Of a DNA stretch of 50,668 bases, positions 7,154-16,438 are shown one piece after another. The DNA is from Mycobacterium intermedium (GTDB taxonomy: Bacteria > Actinomycetota > Actinomycetes > Mycobacteriales > Mycobacteriaceae). Both the position numbers and the translations under genes were made by a program. Location of the stretch: positions 1-50,668 of the forward strand of contig NZ_MVHT01000044.1 of NCBI RefSeq assembly GCF_002086275.1. The letters run 5' to 3'. Under the pieces are notes generated by a model. The model saw only the letters and a list, made by a program, of their open reading frames with translations. It ran no database searches and had not been told where the DNA came from. Position 1 is the first letter of the stretch. Each line of letters begins with the position of its first letter.

Positions 7154-8533
7154 ATGTCGTATGTGATTGCTGCGCCCGAAGCGCTGACCGCGGCGTCGCA
7201 GAACCTGGCCGGGCTAGCGGAGGCGATTGAGGCGGCCGCGGCCGCGGCGGCGCCCACGACGACCGACATCGTCGCGGCGGCGGCCGACGAGGTGTCGGCG
7301 GCCATTGCGAAGTTCTTCGGTGGTTACGCCCAACAGTTTCAGACATTGACCTCGCAGGCGATGCTGTTTCACGCCCGATTTGTGCGCGACTTGAGCACCA
7401 CCGCGGCCGCGTATGCGACCGCCGAGGCCGCGAACGTGGGGCCATTGGGGGCGCTGCTGCAACCGCTGTTCGGCGGGACGGTGGGCCCCAACGTTGCAAC
7501 GGTGGGCGCGTTGCTCAACTTCGCCACCAACTCCGTCGGCCTAGGCGGCTTGCTGCATTTCCCCTCCACCGTGGCCGTCGCGGGCATCGACGGAGTGACC
7601 GGGGTCGAGGTCGGGTTCTCGTTCCTGCGCATTCCGGTGACGGGTTCCTTCCTGGGGATTCCCTACGGGTACGAGTGGCCGGCTCCCGCTTTCTGGTACT
7701 TCCCGACGCAGGCGGGCGGGGCGGTGAACGCCGTCGGCATCACCTATCTGCAGCATGGTTTCGCCGCGATCGGCTGGTTCTACCAGCCGCTGGCCATCGA
7801 GTTGGCCGGGCAGACCAACAGCGTCGTGGTGACTCCCACCATTCCGTCCATTCCGTTGCCGTTCGGCCTGGGGTTGGGCACCCCGGAGATGCAGCACGGC
7901 GTGGGTTCGCTGTTCCTCGGCGGGCAACCGGCGCTGAATGCCGCCGCGCATTGGGCCGGCTACCACGGCACGCTCCCGCAGGACTTCGTGCTGACCGGAC
8001 ATTCCGCCGGCGGGAACCTCGCCACGCTGGCCGCCAGCAATTACCTGACCCTCGGCGGTACCCCCGGCAACCTGCACGGGGTGGTGATGTTCGACGGGGT
8101 CGCGAGCAATTCGACGGCCTTCGGTGCCGCGATAGCCAACCTGCAATCCGCGAACATTCCCGTCTACGCGGTGGTGGCACCGCCCCAACCATGGAACGCG
8201 TTCGGGGCGACCACGAAGCAGTTGGTCAGTCTCTACCCGAACCAGTTCACCGGCGTCGAGATCGTCGGCGGCTCGCACGTCGACTCGATGCTGGGCGGCA
8301 ACCCGCTCGTCGACTTTGCGGCCCAGTTGCTCACCGGGTTCTCGCCACCCGGCGCCACCGCGGCCGTTTACACCCTGTCCACGGGCTGGATCAACGACCT
8401 CTACCACGGCGGAACCCCCGCCGCCCCGATATACGGAATCTACGGACCCGGCGGACCCGGCACCCCGTACGTACCGCCTGGCGGCCAGCAGATAATCCTG
8501 GGGCCGGCTACCGGAATCGTGCTGGGAGGCTAG
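7154..8533 (+). CDS. PE family protein with PE-PPE alpha/beta hydrolase domain (copy 1)
   Basis: A 459-residue protein. Residues 1 to about 95 form a PE domain (start MSYVIAAPEALTAA, alanine-rich helical hairpin), which directs export through a type VII (ESX-5-like) system. After a linker the C-terminal part is a PE-PPE serine hydrolase: GHSAGG carries the nucleophile S284 and the late GGSHVDSM region supplies a candidate catalytic His. Members such as M. tuberculosis Rv1430 have esterase activity. The unusual repeated sentence AGIDGVTGVE precedes the hydrolase core and is shared with the next gene. AGGAGGGAG lies just upstream of ATG. Only two bases separate it from the second copy. Confidence 0.93.
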   Translation: MSYVIAAPEALTAASQNLAGLAEAIEAAAAAAAPTTTDIVAAAADEVSAAIAKFFGGYAQQFQTLTSQAMLFHARFVRDLSTTAAAYATAEAANVGPLGALLQPLFGGTVGPNVATVGALLNFATNSVGLGGLLHFPSTVAVAGIDGVTGVEVGFSFLRIPVTGSFLGIPYGYEWPAPAFWYFPTQAGGAVNAVGITYLQHGFAAIGWFYQPLAIELAGQTNSVVVTPTIPSIPLPFGLGLGTPEMQHGVGSLFLGGQPALNAAAHWAGYHGTLPQDFVLTGHSAGGNLATLAASNYLTLGGTPGNLHGVVMFDGVASNSTAFGAAIANLQSANIPVYAVVAPPQPWNAFGATTKQLVSLYPNQFTGVEIVGGSHVDSMLGGNPLVDFAAQLLTGFSPPGATAAVYTLSTGWINDLYHGGTPAAPIYGIYGPGGPGTPYVPPGGQQIILGPATGIVLGG

Positions 8534-8535
8534 CC

Positions 8536-9870
8536 GTGTCGTATCTGGTCACGGCTCCTGAGGCGCTGGCCGCGGCGTCGGGGCACCTGGCCCTAATTGG
8601 AGACGCGGTCAAGGAAGCGGCCATCGCCGCTGCGCCCTCGACGGAGGGGATTGCCGCCGCGGCCGCGGATGAGGTATCGCTGGCTGTTGCGCAGCTTTTC
8701 GGCAGCCATGCCCAGGAGTTTCAAGCGCTGACAGCGCGAATAATGTTGTTGCAAAATGGGTTTGAGCGATTGTTGAGTGCGTCCGGCGCCGCGTATGCTT
8801 TCGCTGAGGCAGCGAATATGGTTCCGCTGCAGTCGATTTCGCTTGCCCGCGCATCGCTCGGAGCGGTGCTGAACTCGGCCACCAATGCCGTCGGCCTCGG
8901 TGGGGTGCTGCATTTCCCGTCCACCGTGGCGGTCGCGGGGATCGACGGAGTGACCGGGGTCGAGATCGGGTTCTCGTTCCTGCGCATCCCCATTGGCGGT
9001 TCGGTTCTCGGCATTCCGTATGGGTACGAGTGGCCCGCTCCCGCTTTCTGGTACTTCCCGACGCAGGCGGACGGCGCAGTCAACGCCAACGGCACCGTCT
9101 ATCTGGCGCACGGCTTCTCGGCGATCGGCTGGTTTTACCAGCCGCTGGCCATCGAGCTTGCCCAGCAAACCAACAGCGTCGTCGTCACTCCCACGGTGCC
9201 GTCGCTTCCGTTGCCGTTCGGTCCCGGGATCTTCAGCGGGGAGTTGCACCAGGGCGTGGCCTCGTTGTTCCTTGGTGATCAAACGGCACTGAACATCAGT
9301 GCGCAGGCGGCCGGTTACCAGGGCACGCTGCCAGAGAAATTCGTCTTGACCGGACACTCGGCCGGCGGTGGGGTCGCAGTAACCGCCGCGGGCGATTACG
9401 TCGCGGCGATCGGCTCAAACCTCGCCGCAAACAACCTGCTCGGTGTCGTGCTGTTCGACGGGGGCGACATCAATTTCCTCCACTTCGCGGCTTCGGTAAC
9501 CAACCTGCAGGCGGCGGGCATCCCGCTGTACACGGTGACCGCGCCGCCCCAACTTTTCAACGGTTTCGGCATCCCCACGAATTACTTGGTCAGCATGTAC
9601 CCGGGCCAGTTCGTGGGTGTCGAGATCGTCGGCGGCTCACATATCGATCCGATGCTGGGCGCCAAGCCCGTCATCGACTTCGTCAGTCAGCTGATTACCG
9701 GATTCTCTCCGCCCGGCGCCACCGCAGCCATATACATCCTGGCCACGGGTTGGATCAACGACTTCTACGCCGGGGGCGGCCCGACCAACCCGATATACGG
9801 CATCTACGGCTCCGCTGGGCAGCACATCGCTCTCGGTCCGGCAACCGGGATCGTGCTGCCCGCCCGTTAA
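8536..9870 (+). CDS. PE family protein with PE-PPE alpha/beta hydrolase domain (copy 2)
   Basis: A 444-residue tandem paralogue of the previous gene. The PE domain (MSYLVTAPEALAAA) has diverged more than the middle and hydrolase regions, where long runs such as AGIDGVTGVE and SFLRIP are the same. The nucleophile is S275 in GHSAGG, and GGSHIDPM provides the candidate His. Start GTG at 8536 with GGGAGG eight bases upstream, so the pair is one operon. Its stop is four bases from the stop of the convergent FadD gene. Likely a secreted or surface lipase/esterase. The pair probably arose by local duplication. Confidence 0.92.
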   Translation: MSYLVTAPEALAAASGHLALIGDAVKEAAIAAAPSTEGIAAAAADEVSLAVAQLFGSHAQEFQALTARIMLLQNGFERLLSASGAAYAFAEAANMVPLQSISLARASLGAVLNSATNAVGLGGVLHFPSTVAVAGIDGVTGVEIGFSFLRIPIGGSVLGIPYGYEWPAPAFWYFPTQADGAVNANGTVYLAHGFSAIGWFYQPLAIELAQQTNSVVVTPTVPSLPLPFGPGIFSGELHQGVASLFLGDQTALNISAQAAGYQGTLPEKFVLTGHSAGGGVAVTAAGDYVAAIGSNLAANNLLGVVLFDGGDINFLHFAASVTNLQAAGIPLYTVTAPPQLFNGFGIPTNYLVSMYPGQFVGVEIVGGSHIDPMLGAKPVIDFVSQLITGFSPPGATAAIYILATGWINDFYAGGGPTNPIYGIYGSAGQHIALGPATGIVLPAR

Positions 9871-9874
9871 ACAG

Positions 9875-11536
9875 TCACCCTTGAAGCGCCTGTTCCCGCG
9901 CCCACCGGTAGTCGGCCTTGCCCGAAGGGCTGCGTTGCAGGACCGGGCGGAACACGATGGCTTTGGGAAGTTTGTAGCGCGCCAACGACTTTCCGGCGTG
10001 CGCGACCAACTCGTCGGCTTCGGCGGTGGCTCCCTCCGCGAGGGCGACGATCGCGACGACTTCCTGGCCCCAGCGTTCGCTCGGGCGTCCGGACACCACC
10101 ACGTCGGCCACCGCGGGATGCGACGCGATGGCCGTTTCGACCTCCTCGGCGAAGATCTTCTCGCCACCGGAGTTGATCGTGACCGAGTCGCGGCCGAGCA
10201 GTTCGATGCGTCCGTCGGCGAAGTGGCGGGCCCGGTCGCCGGGCACCGCGTACCGAACGCCGTCGATGACCGGGAACGTCGCGGCGGTCTTGGCGGCGTC
10301 GCCCTTGTAGCCGAGGGGAACATAGCCACGTTGGGCCAGCCAGCCGTTCCCGTCGTGACCGGGCGGCAGGATGGACGTCAGGTCCTCGGCGGCGACGAAG
10401 GTGTCCGGCCCGGCGTTGAACGTGCCCGTCGACACCGCCCCGGAGGTGGACAGATGGTGCATCTGGGCGCCGGTCTCCGAGGACCCGACGCCATCGATGA
10501 CCATGGCGTTGGGCAGGGCTTCGATCAGGCGCTGCTTGACATACGGGGTCAACAGCGCGCCGCCGTTGGCAATCACCGCCAACGACGACACGTCCGCAAT
10601 GCCCTTCTCGATCGCGGCCACCAATGGCCTGGCTATCGCGTCGCCCACCACCGTCACCACCATCACCCGCTCCCGCTCGATGGTGCGCACGACCTCCTCG
10701 GCGTCCAAATGGTCTACGACGGAGGGGAATACGATGGTCTGGCCGGTGTTCATCGCGGTCATCACGCTCCACTGCGCGGCGCCGTGGATCAGCGGCGGCA
10801 AGATCATCAGCTTGGTGCCCGGATTCGCGCCCACCCGCGTCACGATCTCGTCGATCGAGGTCACGAACTGCCCGCCGACCAGGTCGCGGCCACCGAACGA
10901 CGTCATGAAGATGTCGTGCTGGCGCCACAGCACACCCTTCGGCATCCCCGTCGTGCCGCCGGTGTAGAGGACGTAGAGGTCGTCGGGCGAGTGCCGCACC
11001 GGGGGCTGCTCGGCGGCAAGTTGCGCGCCCAACGCCAGGGCTTCCTCGTAATCCACTGCGCCGTCGAGCAATTCGTTGCCCGAGTCGTCGGCGATCTGGA
11101 TCAGCACCCGCAGGTTCGGCAGATCCGGGAGGACCTCGGCCACGCGCGGTGCGAATACCGAGTGGTACAGCAGCGCGATCGCACCCGCATCGGACAGCAG
11201 GTATTGCAGCTCATTCTTCACGTAGCGGAAGTTGACATTGAACGGAGCGACCCGGGCGGTGAAGCTGCCGAGCAACGCCTCGACGAACTCGTTTCCGTTG
11301 TAGGCGTACAGGCCAAGCAGGTCCTGTCCCACCTCGTGGCCGGCGAGTTCGGACCGCTCGGTATGACAACCCAGCCCCTGCGCGCGCAGGTATGCGGCGA
11401 GCTGTCGTGATCGCTCGACGATCTGCGCGTAGGTGTAGCGCCGGTCGCCCTGAATGACCAGTTCTCGGTCGGGTATGGCGGCCGCCACCGCCGCCGCTAC
11501 TTCAGGAACCGTGAATTCCGTGGTGACCAAGGTCAA
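9875..11536 (-). CDS. Acyl-CoA synthetase, FadD19-like
   Basis: A 553-residue AMP-forming ligase. It follows FadD19 (steroid C26 side-chain CoA ligase) motif by motif: NVNFRYVKNELQYLL, YTGGTTGMPKGVLWR for the phosphate loop, PPLIHGAAQW, IGSSETG-like GVGSSETGAQ, GYKGDAAKTA, INSGGEKIFAEEVE and the ending SPSGKADYRWA with the catalytic Lys. It would make a CoA thioester from a carboxylic acid with ATP. Compared with FadD19 there is an extra segment (CHTERSELAGHEVGQD) in the N-terminal lobe. The start is TTG: 11536 or, better spaced from GGAGAGG, 11530. It sits 75 bases after the thioesterase gene and probably belongs to the Rieske-thioesterase operon. Confidence 0.9.
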   Translation of the reverse strand: MTLVTTEFTVPEVAAAVAAAIPDRELVIQGDRRYTYAQIVERSRQLAAYLRAQGLGCHTERSELAGHEVGQDLLGLYAYNGNEFVEALLGSFTARVAPFNVNFRYVKNELQYLLSDAGAIALLYHSVFAPRVAEVLPDLPNLRVLIQIADDSGNELLDGAVDYEEALALGAQLAAEQPPVRHSPDDLYVLYTGGTTGMPKGVLWRQHDIFMTSFGGRDLVGGQFVTSIDEIVTRVGANPGTKLMILPPLIHGAAQWSVMTAMNTGQTIVFPSVVDHLDAEEVVRTIERERVMVVTVVGDAIARPLVAAIEKGIADVSSLAVIANGGALLTPYVKQRLIEALPNAMVIDGVGSSETGAQMHHLSTSGAVSTGTFNAGPDTFVAAEDLTSILPPGHDGNGWLAQRGYVPLGYKGDAAKTAATFPVIDGVRYAVPGDRARHFADGRIELLGRDSVTINSGGEKIFAEEVETAIASHPAVADVVVSGRPSERWGQEVVAIVALAEGATAEADELVAHAGKSLARYKLPKAIVFRPVLQRSPSGKADYRWAREQALQG

Positions 11537-11611
11537 TCCTCTCCGCGAGCAGTAGACACAAACTCGTACTCATGAGGCTCGCACAGCACAATTTTGCGTC
11601 TGCTCGCGCGG

Positions 11612-12232
11612 TCAGGGTTGGTGGGGGAGTAGGCGAACCATCAGGCCGTTGGCTTCGGTGAGCAGGGTGCCGTCGGCGCTGGTCATGGTCGCCGCGATGA
11701 AGACCTTACGGCCCTCCTCGTGGCTGATGCGCCCATGCGCGACGAGCGGCTCGTCGATCGGGGTGATGGCCCGGTAGTCAACGTGCAGATAGCCCGTCCG
11801 GATGGGGTGAATCTCGGCGGTGGAAACCACCATGCCGAAGAGCCAGTCGTAGAACAACGGGATCATGCCGCCATGCACGGCGTTGTTTCCGCCCACGTGC
11901 GACCTGCTGAAGTGTCCCTCCATGGTCACGCCGTCGGGCCCGGACTCCGTGATCATCCAGGGCGGCAGCAGCGGGTGGCCCAGCCCGGGCAGGTCCAACA
12001 CCCGGCCGCCGGGCGCCTCGGTCTCCGGCGCCTGGTGGCATTCGATCAGCGCACAGGCGTCCTTGACAAGGCGGGCCGCACTGACCCACAGCGCCGGATC
12101 GGGATTTGTCGACACGGCGAGATCCTGTAACCGGCGCAGCGCGGCCACGAACTCCCCCAATTCGGGGTGTGGTTTGTCGACGGGTTTGATGTCGGGAAAG
12201 CCGCCGTGCGTCCCGGAAGCGGTGTCGGTCAT
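11612..12232 (-). CDS. PaaI-type hotdog thioesterase
   Basis: A 206-residue protein whose second half is a hotdog fold of the PaaI/4HBT class: NNAVHGGMIPLFYDW contains the Asn117/118, H120-GG and D129 expected of an acyl-CoA thioesterase. The first 80 residues are an alpha-helical extension common in actinobacterial members. It would release a free acid and CoA, perhaps to rescue stalled CoA intermediates of the pathway. ATG at 12232 overlaps the Rieske gene stop as ATGA; an in-frame start at 12286 would overlap that gene deeply and is not needed. Confidence 0.85.
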   Translation of the reverse strand: MTDTASGTHGGFPDIKPVDKPHPELGEFVAALRRLQDLAVSTNPDPALWVSAARLVKDACALIECHQAPETEAPGGRVLDLPGLGHPLLPPWMITESGPDGVTMEGHFSRSHVGGNNAVHGGMIPLFYDWLFGMVVSTAEIHPIRTGYLHVDYRAITPIDEPLVAHGRISHEEGRKVFIAATMTSADGTLLTEANGLMVRLLPHQP

Positions 12233-13245
12233 GCTGGCGCCTTCGCGGGTTCGCGTGGTGGCACGTCGTAGAACTGAGTGGCCCATTTACGGAGTGCCAT
12301 ATACCCTTTCGCGTCGACCTTGGACAGCGGTGGGTGCTCGACGTATACCTGGTAGCGCCAAATCTGCAGATCGTCGAACACGGTTGACAGGAACTGCTTC
12401 TCGACAAGCTCGCGGAGCTTCCCCTCAGGCACGGGCGCGTCATCGCCCGGGTTTCGCGGCCACCAGATGGAGTAGAACAGGTCCGAGCACTCCTCGTCGA
12501 CCGGTGTGCAGGTGAATATCAGCCGATGATTCTGTGCGCCTTCGAAAACACTGATTGCGCCGCCGAGGCCGAACAGGTGGCTGTGAAACTTCAGCGCGAA
12601 ATCGTCGGGGTTGTCGCTGCGCGCGTCCGGCCAGCCCGCGGTGAACTGCCATTCGTGGTCCACGATCCGCCAGTCCAGCACCCGAGGCGTCACCGTGGCG
12701 TGGTGTACGTATTCGAAATGCGCGCTGTCGGGGGCGTTCTCCGCCACGATCTGCGGATGCACCGGTTCGCGCTCGGCGCGCCGGGAGAACTCCGGATACG
12801 CCCGGTAGTAGGCCGCCGGGTCGGTTTCGAACTGCGGAAACTTTCGGAAGATGTCCGGCATCTCCCACTGCGGCTCCTTGCCGTCGGGATGATGCCAAAC
12901 GAACGCGCAGTCGTACTGCTCCATGACCGGGTACACCCGCAGCGTCAGTGCGCGGTTGGGGCGGTCCGGCTGGTACGGGATGTAGCGGTTGGTGCCGTCC
13001 GGTCCCCAGCGCCAGCCGTGAAACGGGCACTGCACGCAATCGCCGACGACCTTGCCGCCGTGGCCGATGTGCGCGCCGAGGTGTTTGCAGTGCGCCTCGA
13101 GCACATGCAACTCGCCGCCCTCGTCACGGTAGGCGACCAGGTCCTCGCCGAAGTAGTGCAGCGGCCGAACCTCGCCGACCGGGAACTCGGGCGACCAGCC
13201 GATCATGAACCATCCGGTGACCTTCCACGTGAACGGAACTTTCAC
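12229..13245 (-). CDS. Rieske non-heme iron oxygenase, KshA-like
   Basis: A 338-residue oxygenase. The Rieske cluster ligands are C53-x-H55 (CKHLGAH) and C73-xx-H76 (CPFHGW). The catalytic iron site is N170/D173/H176/H181 in ENAPDSAHFEYVHH, the arrangement of KshA (3-ketosteroid 9-alpha-hydroxylase) and related monooxygenases. It needs a flavin-iron-sulfur reductase (KshB type), which the window does not contain. GTG at 13245 is preceded by GAGGAG at 6 bases. A TATACT -10 candidate inside the shared motif at 13278-13288 lies upstream. First gene of the Rieske-thioesterase-FadD unit. The second Rieske gene (46755) has the same ligand spacing. Confidence 0.92.
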   Translation of the reverse strand: MKVPFTWKVTGWFMIGWSPEFPVGEVRPLHYFGEDLVAYRDEGGELHVLEAHCKHLGAHIGHGGKVVGDCVQCPFHGWRWGPDGTNRYIPYQPDRPNRALTLRVYPVMEQYDCAFVWHHPDGKEPQWEMPDIFRKFPQFETDPAAYYRAYPEFSRRAEREPVHPQIVAENAPDSAHFEYVHHATVTPRVLDWRIVDHEWQFTAGWPDARSDNPDDFALKFHSHLFGLGGAISVFEGAQNHRLIFTCTPVDEECSDLFYSIWWPRNPGDDAPVPEGKLRELVEKQFLSTVFDDLQIWRYQVYVEHPPLSKVDAKGYMALRKWATQFYDVPPREPAKAPA

Positions 13246-13277
13246 GGCGGCTCCTCGGCTGGGCTGATACTAAGTTC

Positions 13278-13288
13278 GTTACAGTATA
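13278..13288 (-). promoter_or_regulatory. GTTACAGTA-type element upstream of the Rieske operon
   Basis: The plus strand reads GTTACAGTATA; the minus strand gives TATACT, a good -10 box for the Rieske gene, leaving a leader of about 30 bases with its own ribosome site. The core is shared with 2281, 4024 and 18041. Confidence 0.5.
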
Positions 13289-13501
13289 GCTTTCAGCAGG
13301 TCAGCACCATGCGGCGAGGAGGTGGCCGGACGCAATGCTCGACGTTCGAGTAGCAGCGGGAGCGGACGGAGCGTGCATCCGGGCTGCCGCCCCTGGTACA
13401 ACGGGGGCAAAGCGCTGGCGGGGCCGCGGAATGGCGCCGCCGCTGCGACGAGATCGCGGTCGGCGGGTCACACCGGGTTCAAACTCAGGTAGGGAGTAGG
13501 T

Positions 13502-14623
13502 ATGTCGACGGCAACGCGCGCCCGCGATATCGCCCGCGAAATGGCTCTAGTGCTGCCGAGGACGGTATCGGGCCTCAACCAGTCGACCGGCTGGGTCCCG
13601 ACCTCGCGGAGCGGCGTGCGCCAGTTCGGCGAAGTGTTTCTGGACGAGCTTGTGCTGACTGGCTTTTCGCTGCTGGGCGGGAATCTGCCCAGCGATATCC
13701 GGCCGCTGGACGGCTGCGCCGCGGCGGCCGAGGAACTGTCCGCACTGGGCGTCGATGGAGCGCACGCCGACCCGGAACCGCTGCTGATACGCACGATCAA
13801 GCGACGCCGCGTGGGCGGTCTGGCCTATGAACGAATGACGTTCCGGCACGAGCCGGAGTTGCCAAACACGTTGCTGGCGGAGGGCTTTGGCGGCCCCGCA
13901 ACGGCGGTGGTGCATCTGTGCCGGCATACCGACGGCCCGCGCCCCTGGCTGGTGTGGGTACACGGGGCGGGTCAAGGGCGTGCGGAAGACCTGTTGCTGT
14001 CCCGGATCGATCGTGTGCACCGCAAACTCGGCTTCAATGTCGCGATGCCCATTCAACCGGGTCACGGCAGCCGGCGTCACGAATGGCCGCAGTATCCGGA
14101 CATGGATCCGCTGGGCAATGTCGCGGGCATGATACGGGTGGTGTCGGAGGTGCGCGCGGTGGTGCGGTGGCTGCGCCGCCAAGCCACCGCCGTTGTGGTA
14201 GCCGGGATTTCGATGGGCAGCCCGGTTGCCGCCCTGGTCTCTCATCTGGAGGACGACCTCGATGGGGTCGCGGTTTACACGCCGATCCTCGGCCTCAACT
14301 CGATGATCGCCCACCACCTCGGGCGCTCGGGGCCGTCGCGTACCGAGCTTCGCCGGCTGCTGGGATCACCGGAGGTGTCGGCGGTGACCTCGGTGATCGA
14401 CCCGTTGGCCGTGGTGCCCAATCCGCCCCGGCATCGCCGGCTCATCGTCGGCGCGTGGCACGACCGGATGGCAATGCGCGAGCCCGCGCTCGCGTTGCAG
14501 GAACGTTGGGGTGGCGAACTGTACTGGTATGACGGCAGCCATGTCGGACACGTGTTCTCGCGGCGTGTGCAGCGGGTGTCGGAGCGATTCCTGCGCGGGG
14601 TCGCCCAGGATGCGCGCGCATGA
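13502..14623 (+). CDS. Alpha/beta hydrolase
   Basis: A 373-residue alpha/beta hydrolase. VWVHGAGQGR forms the oxyanion region, GISMGS the nucleophile elbow, and DGSHVGHVF near the C-terminus the candidate His. There is no signal peptide; the first 110 residues form an alpha-helical N-terminal extension. The family (abhydrolase of the type found beside F420 enzymes in mycobacteria) has no firm substrate. The start has GGGAG six bases upstream of ATG 13502. It heads a four-gene operon with SnoaL-like, LLM and YjbR-like genes (ATGA overlap to the next). Confidence 0.85.
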   Translation: MSTATRARDIAREMALVLPRTVSGLNQSTGWVPTSRSGVRQFGEVFLDELVLTGFSLLGGNLPSDIRPLDGCAAAAEELSALGVDGAHADPEPLLIRTIKRRRVGGLAYERMTFRHEPELPNTLLAEGFGGPATAVVHLCRHTDGPRPWLVWVHGAGQGRAEDLLLSRIDRVHRKLGFNVAMPIQPGHGSRRHEWPQYPDMDPLGNVAGMIRVVSEVRAVVRWLRRQATAVVVAGISMGSPVAALVSHLEDDLDGVAVYTPILGLNSMIAHHLGRSGPSRTELRRLLGSPEVSAVTSVIDPLAVVPNPPRHRRLIVGAWHDRMAMREPALALQERWGGELYWYDGSHVGHVFSRRVQRVSERFLRGVAQDARA

Positions 14624-15003
14624 CCGCGCCCGCGCGGACGGCGCGCGAAGTGGTGGAGTTGTACAACCTGGTGGTGTGGAATGAACGCAACCTCGCGCTC
14701 GCCGAGGAATTGTTCGCCGACACGGTGATCCGCCACGAGGTCGGTGGGGCGCACACGCTGACCCGGGAGCAGGCGGTCAAACGGGTCGAGGACATGTGGG
14801 CACTGTTCGACAAGCTGCGGTTCGACCTGAATGTCGTGGTCGCCGGTGACGACGGCGAGCACGTCGCCATCGTCTACGACTCCGCCATGACCCTGAAGGA
14901 CGGCAACGAAACCAACATTGGCAGCATCGAGGTGTTCCACGTCGTCGACGGCAAGATCACCGAGGTGTGGAACTGCGGCTACCAGCAAGGGGTTTGGAAG
15001 TGA
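14620..15003 (+). CDS. SnoaL-like / NTF2-fold protein
   Basis: A 127-residue protein of the NTF2/SnoaL cone fold: an N-terminal helix (VVELYNLVVWNERN), the FADTVIRHE segment, and the final strands ending VWNCGYQQGVWK. Relatives include polyketide cyclases, delta-5-3-ketosteroid isomerase-like enzymes and hydroxylases; D and H residues line the pocket but the chemistry cannot be read from the sequence. It overlaps the hydrolase by ATGA and the following LLM gene by GTGA, so the three are co-translated. Confidence 0.82.
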   Translation: MTAPARTAREVVELYNLVVWNERNLALAEELFADTVIRHEVGGAHTLTREQAVKRVEDMWALFDKLRFDLNVVVAGDDGEHVAIVYDSAMTLKDGNETNIGSIEVFHVVDGKITEVWNCGYQQGVWK

Positions 15004-16058
15004 GCTTGGAATCGGGCGCTAGCCCCCTGAATGAGTTGGGTTACTACCTCCTGGCGGGTGCCGGGGGAGAGGGCCCGGCGACGCTGATGGATGAGGCGCG
15101 CCGCGGCGAAGAGTTGGGTTTCGGCACCGCGTTCATCTCCGAGCGGTGGAACGTCAAGGAGGCATCGTCACTCGTCGGCGCGGCCTGCGCGGTCACCAGC
15201 CGGATGCAGATCGCCACCGCCGCAACGAATCACAACACCAGGCACCCGCTGATCACGGCATCGTGGGCGACCACCATGCACAGGTTGTCGGGAGGACGCT
15301 TCACGCTGGGCATCGGTCGCGGCATCGCGGCCATCTACGCGGCGTTTGGCATACCCGCCGTTACGACGGCGCAGATGGAGGATTGGGCCCAGGTGATGCG
15401 CCGACTGTGGCGCGGCGAGGTGATCTTCAACCACGATGGCCCGATGGGCAAGTACCCCATCCTGTTTCTCGATCCCGACTTCAACGAGGATATTCGCTTG
15501 GCCCTGGTGGCCTTTGGGCCCAACTCGCTGAAACTGGGCGGCCGCGCCTTCGACGACGTCATTCTGCACACCTACTTCACCCCCGAGACTCTCCAGCGCT
15601 GCGTCGCCACCGTCAAGACCGCCGCCGAGCAGGCCGGCCGCGACCCGGACAGCGTGCGGGTGTGGTCATGCTTCGCCACCGTTGGCGATCACCTGCCCGA
15701 GCAGTTGCGGCTGAAGAAGACCGTCGCCCGGCTGGCCACCTATCTTCAGGGCTACGGCGATTTGCTGGTGCAGACCAACGGCTGGGATCCCGCTGTGCTG
15801 CAACGGTTCCGGGCGGATCCGGTGGTGACGTCCATCGCGGGCGGAATCGACCACAAGGCCACCCCCGAGCAGATCGAACACATCGCGACGCTGATTCCCG
15901 ACGAATGGCTGGAACCGTCGGCCACCGGTTCGCCGCAGCAATGTGTCGAGCGGATTCGGCGCGAATTCGACTACGGTGCCGACGCGCTGATCATGCACGG
16001 TGCCACCCCCGACGAGCTGCAGCCCGTCGTCGAGGCCTACCGGGCGCGGCGGGACTAG
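15000..16058 (+). CDS. F420-dependent (LLM class) oxidoreductase, MSMEG_2249-type
   Basis: A 352-residue LLM-fold enzyme beginning NELGYYLLAGAG and with FGTAFISERWNVKEA, GRFTLGIGRGIAA and the late ADALIMHGATPDE. These are hallmarks of the mycobacterial MSMEG_2249 F420 family; M. tuberculosis Rv1360 also looks similar in my recollection. I chose GTG at 15000, which overlaps the stop of the SnoaL-like gene (GTGA) and has AAGGGG upstream; a frame opening at 14967 lies fully inside the previous gene. Likely oxidises or reduces a pathway intermediate with F420. Confidence 0.87.
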   Translation: MSLESGASPLNELGYYLLAGAGGEGPATLMDEARRGEELGFGTAFISERWNVKEASSLVGAACAVTSRMQIATAATNHNTRHPLITASWATTMHRLSGGRFTLGIGRGIAAIYAAFGIPAVTTAQMEDWAQVMRRLWRGEVIFNHDGPMGKYPILFLDPDFNEDIRLALVAFGPNSLKLGGRAFDDVILHTYFTPETLQRCVATVKTAAEQAGRDPDSVRVWSCFATVGDHLPEQLRLKKTVARLATYLQGYGDLLVQTNGWDPAVLQRFRADPVVTSIAGGIDHKATPEQIEHIATLIPDEWLEPSATGSPQQCVERIRREFDYGADALIMHGATPDELQPVVEAYRARRD

Positions 16059-16062
16059 TCTC

Positions 16063-16431
16063 ATGGCCTTGTCCAGGTTGCAACGGCTGGAGAAAATCAT
16101 CGCACCACTGCCCGAGGCGACCCGGGTCGACATCGAGGCGTGGGGAGGCCAGCCGACGTTTCGGGTGCGCGGCCGTAACTTCGTCTTCGCCGCCAATGAC
16201 GGATCGAGCATCTCGGTGAAGCTTTCCCAAGCCGAAGCGGCTGCGGTGGTTGCCTCCGATCCCGACGCCGAACCGACGGGTTACGGGTTGGGTCGACACG
16301 GGTGGGTCTCGATCCGCATCGGCGCCCGCGCCAGTGCCGAACGGTGGCGCGAGATCGAGGAATGGGTGCACACGTCCTACAGCCTCGTCGCCCCCAAGAC
16401 ATTGGCCAGAAAGGCCGGGCTATTGCCCTGA
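16063..16431 (+). CDS. MmcQ/YjbR-like protein
   Basis: A 122-residue single-domain protein of the YjbR/MmcQ fold (CyaY-like). Seen: LPEATRVDIEAWGGQPTFRV at the start of the fold, FVFAANDG, a SISVKL strand, the GLGRHGWVSI loop, and the C-terminal ...WVHTSYSLVAPKTL with the helix that ends the family. Often annotated as a DNA-binding protein, but direct evidence for that is thin. ATG at 16063 follows the LLM stop by four bases and closes the operon, which then meets the palindromic element at 16439. Confidence 0.8.
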   Translation: MALSRLQRLEKIIAPLPEATRVDIEAWGGQPTFRVRGRNFVFAANDGSSISVKLSQAEAAAVVASDPDAEPTGYGLGRHGWVSIRIGARASAERWREIEEWVHTSYSLVAPKTLARKAGLLP

Positions 16432-16438
16432 CTACCGG

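Noticed and set aside
7675..8535. Open frame running into PE-PPE copy 2 from within copy 1
   Set aside because: Arg-rich shadow of copy 1 in another frame; the real start is GTG 8536 with a PE domain.
9881..11410. 509-codon plus-strand open frame
   Set aside because: Antisense to the FadD19-like gene, which has full family motifs; the frame is a high-GC shadow.
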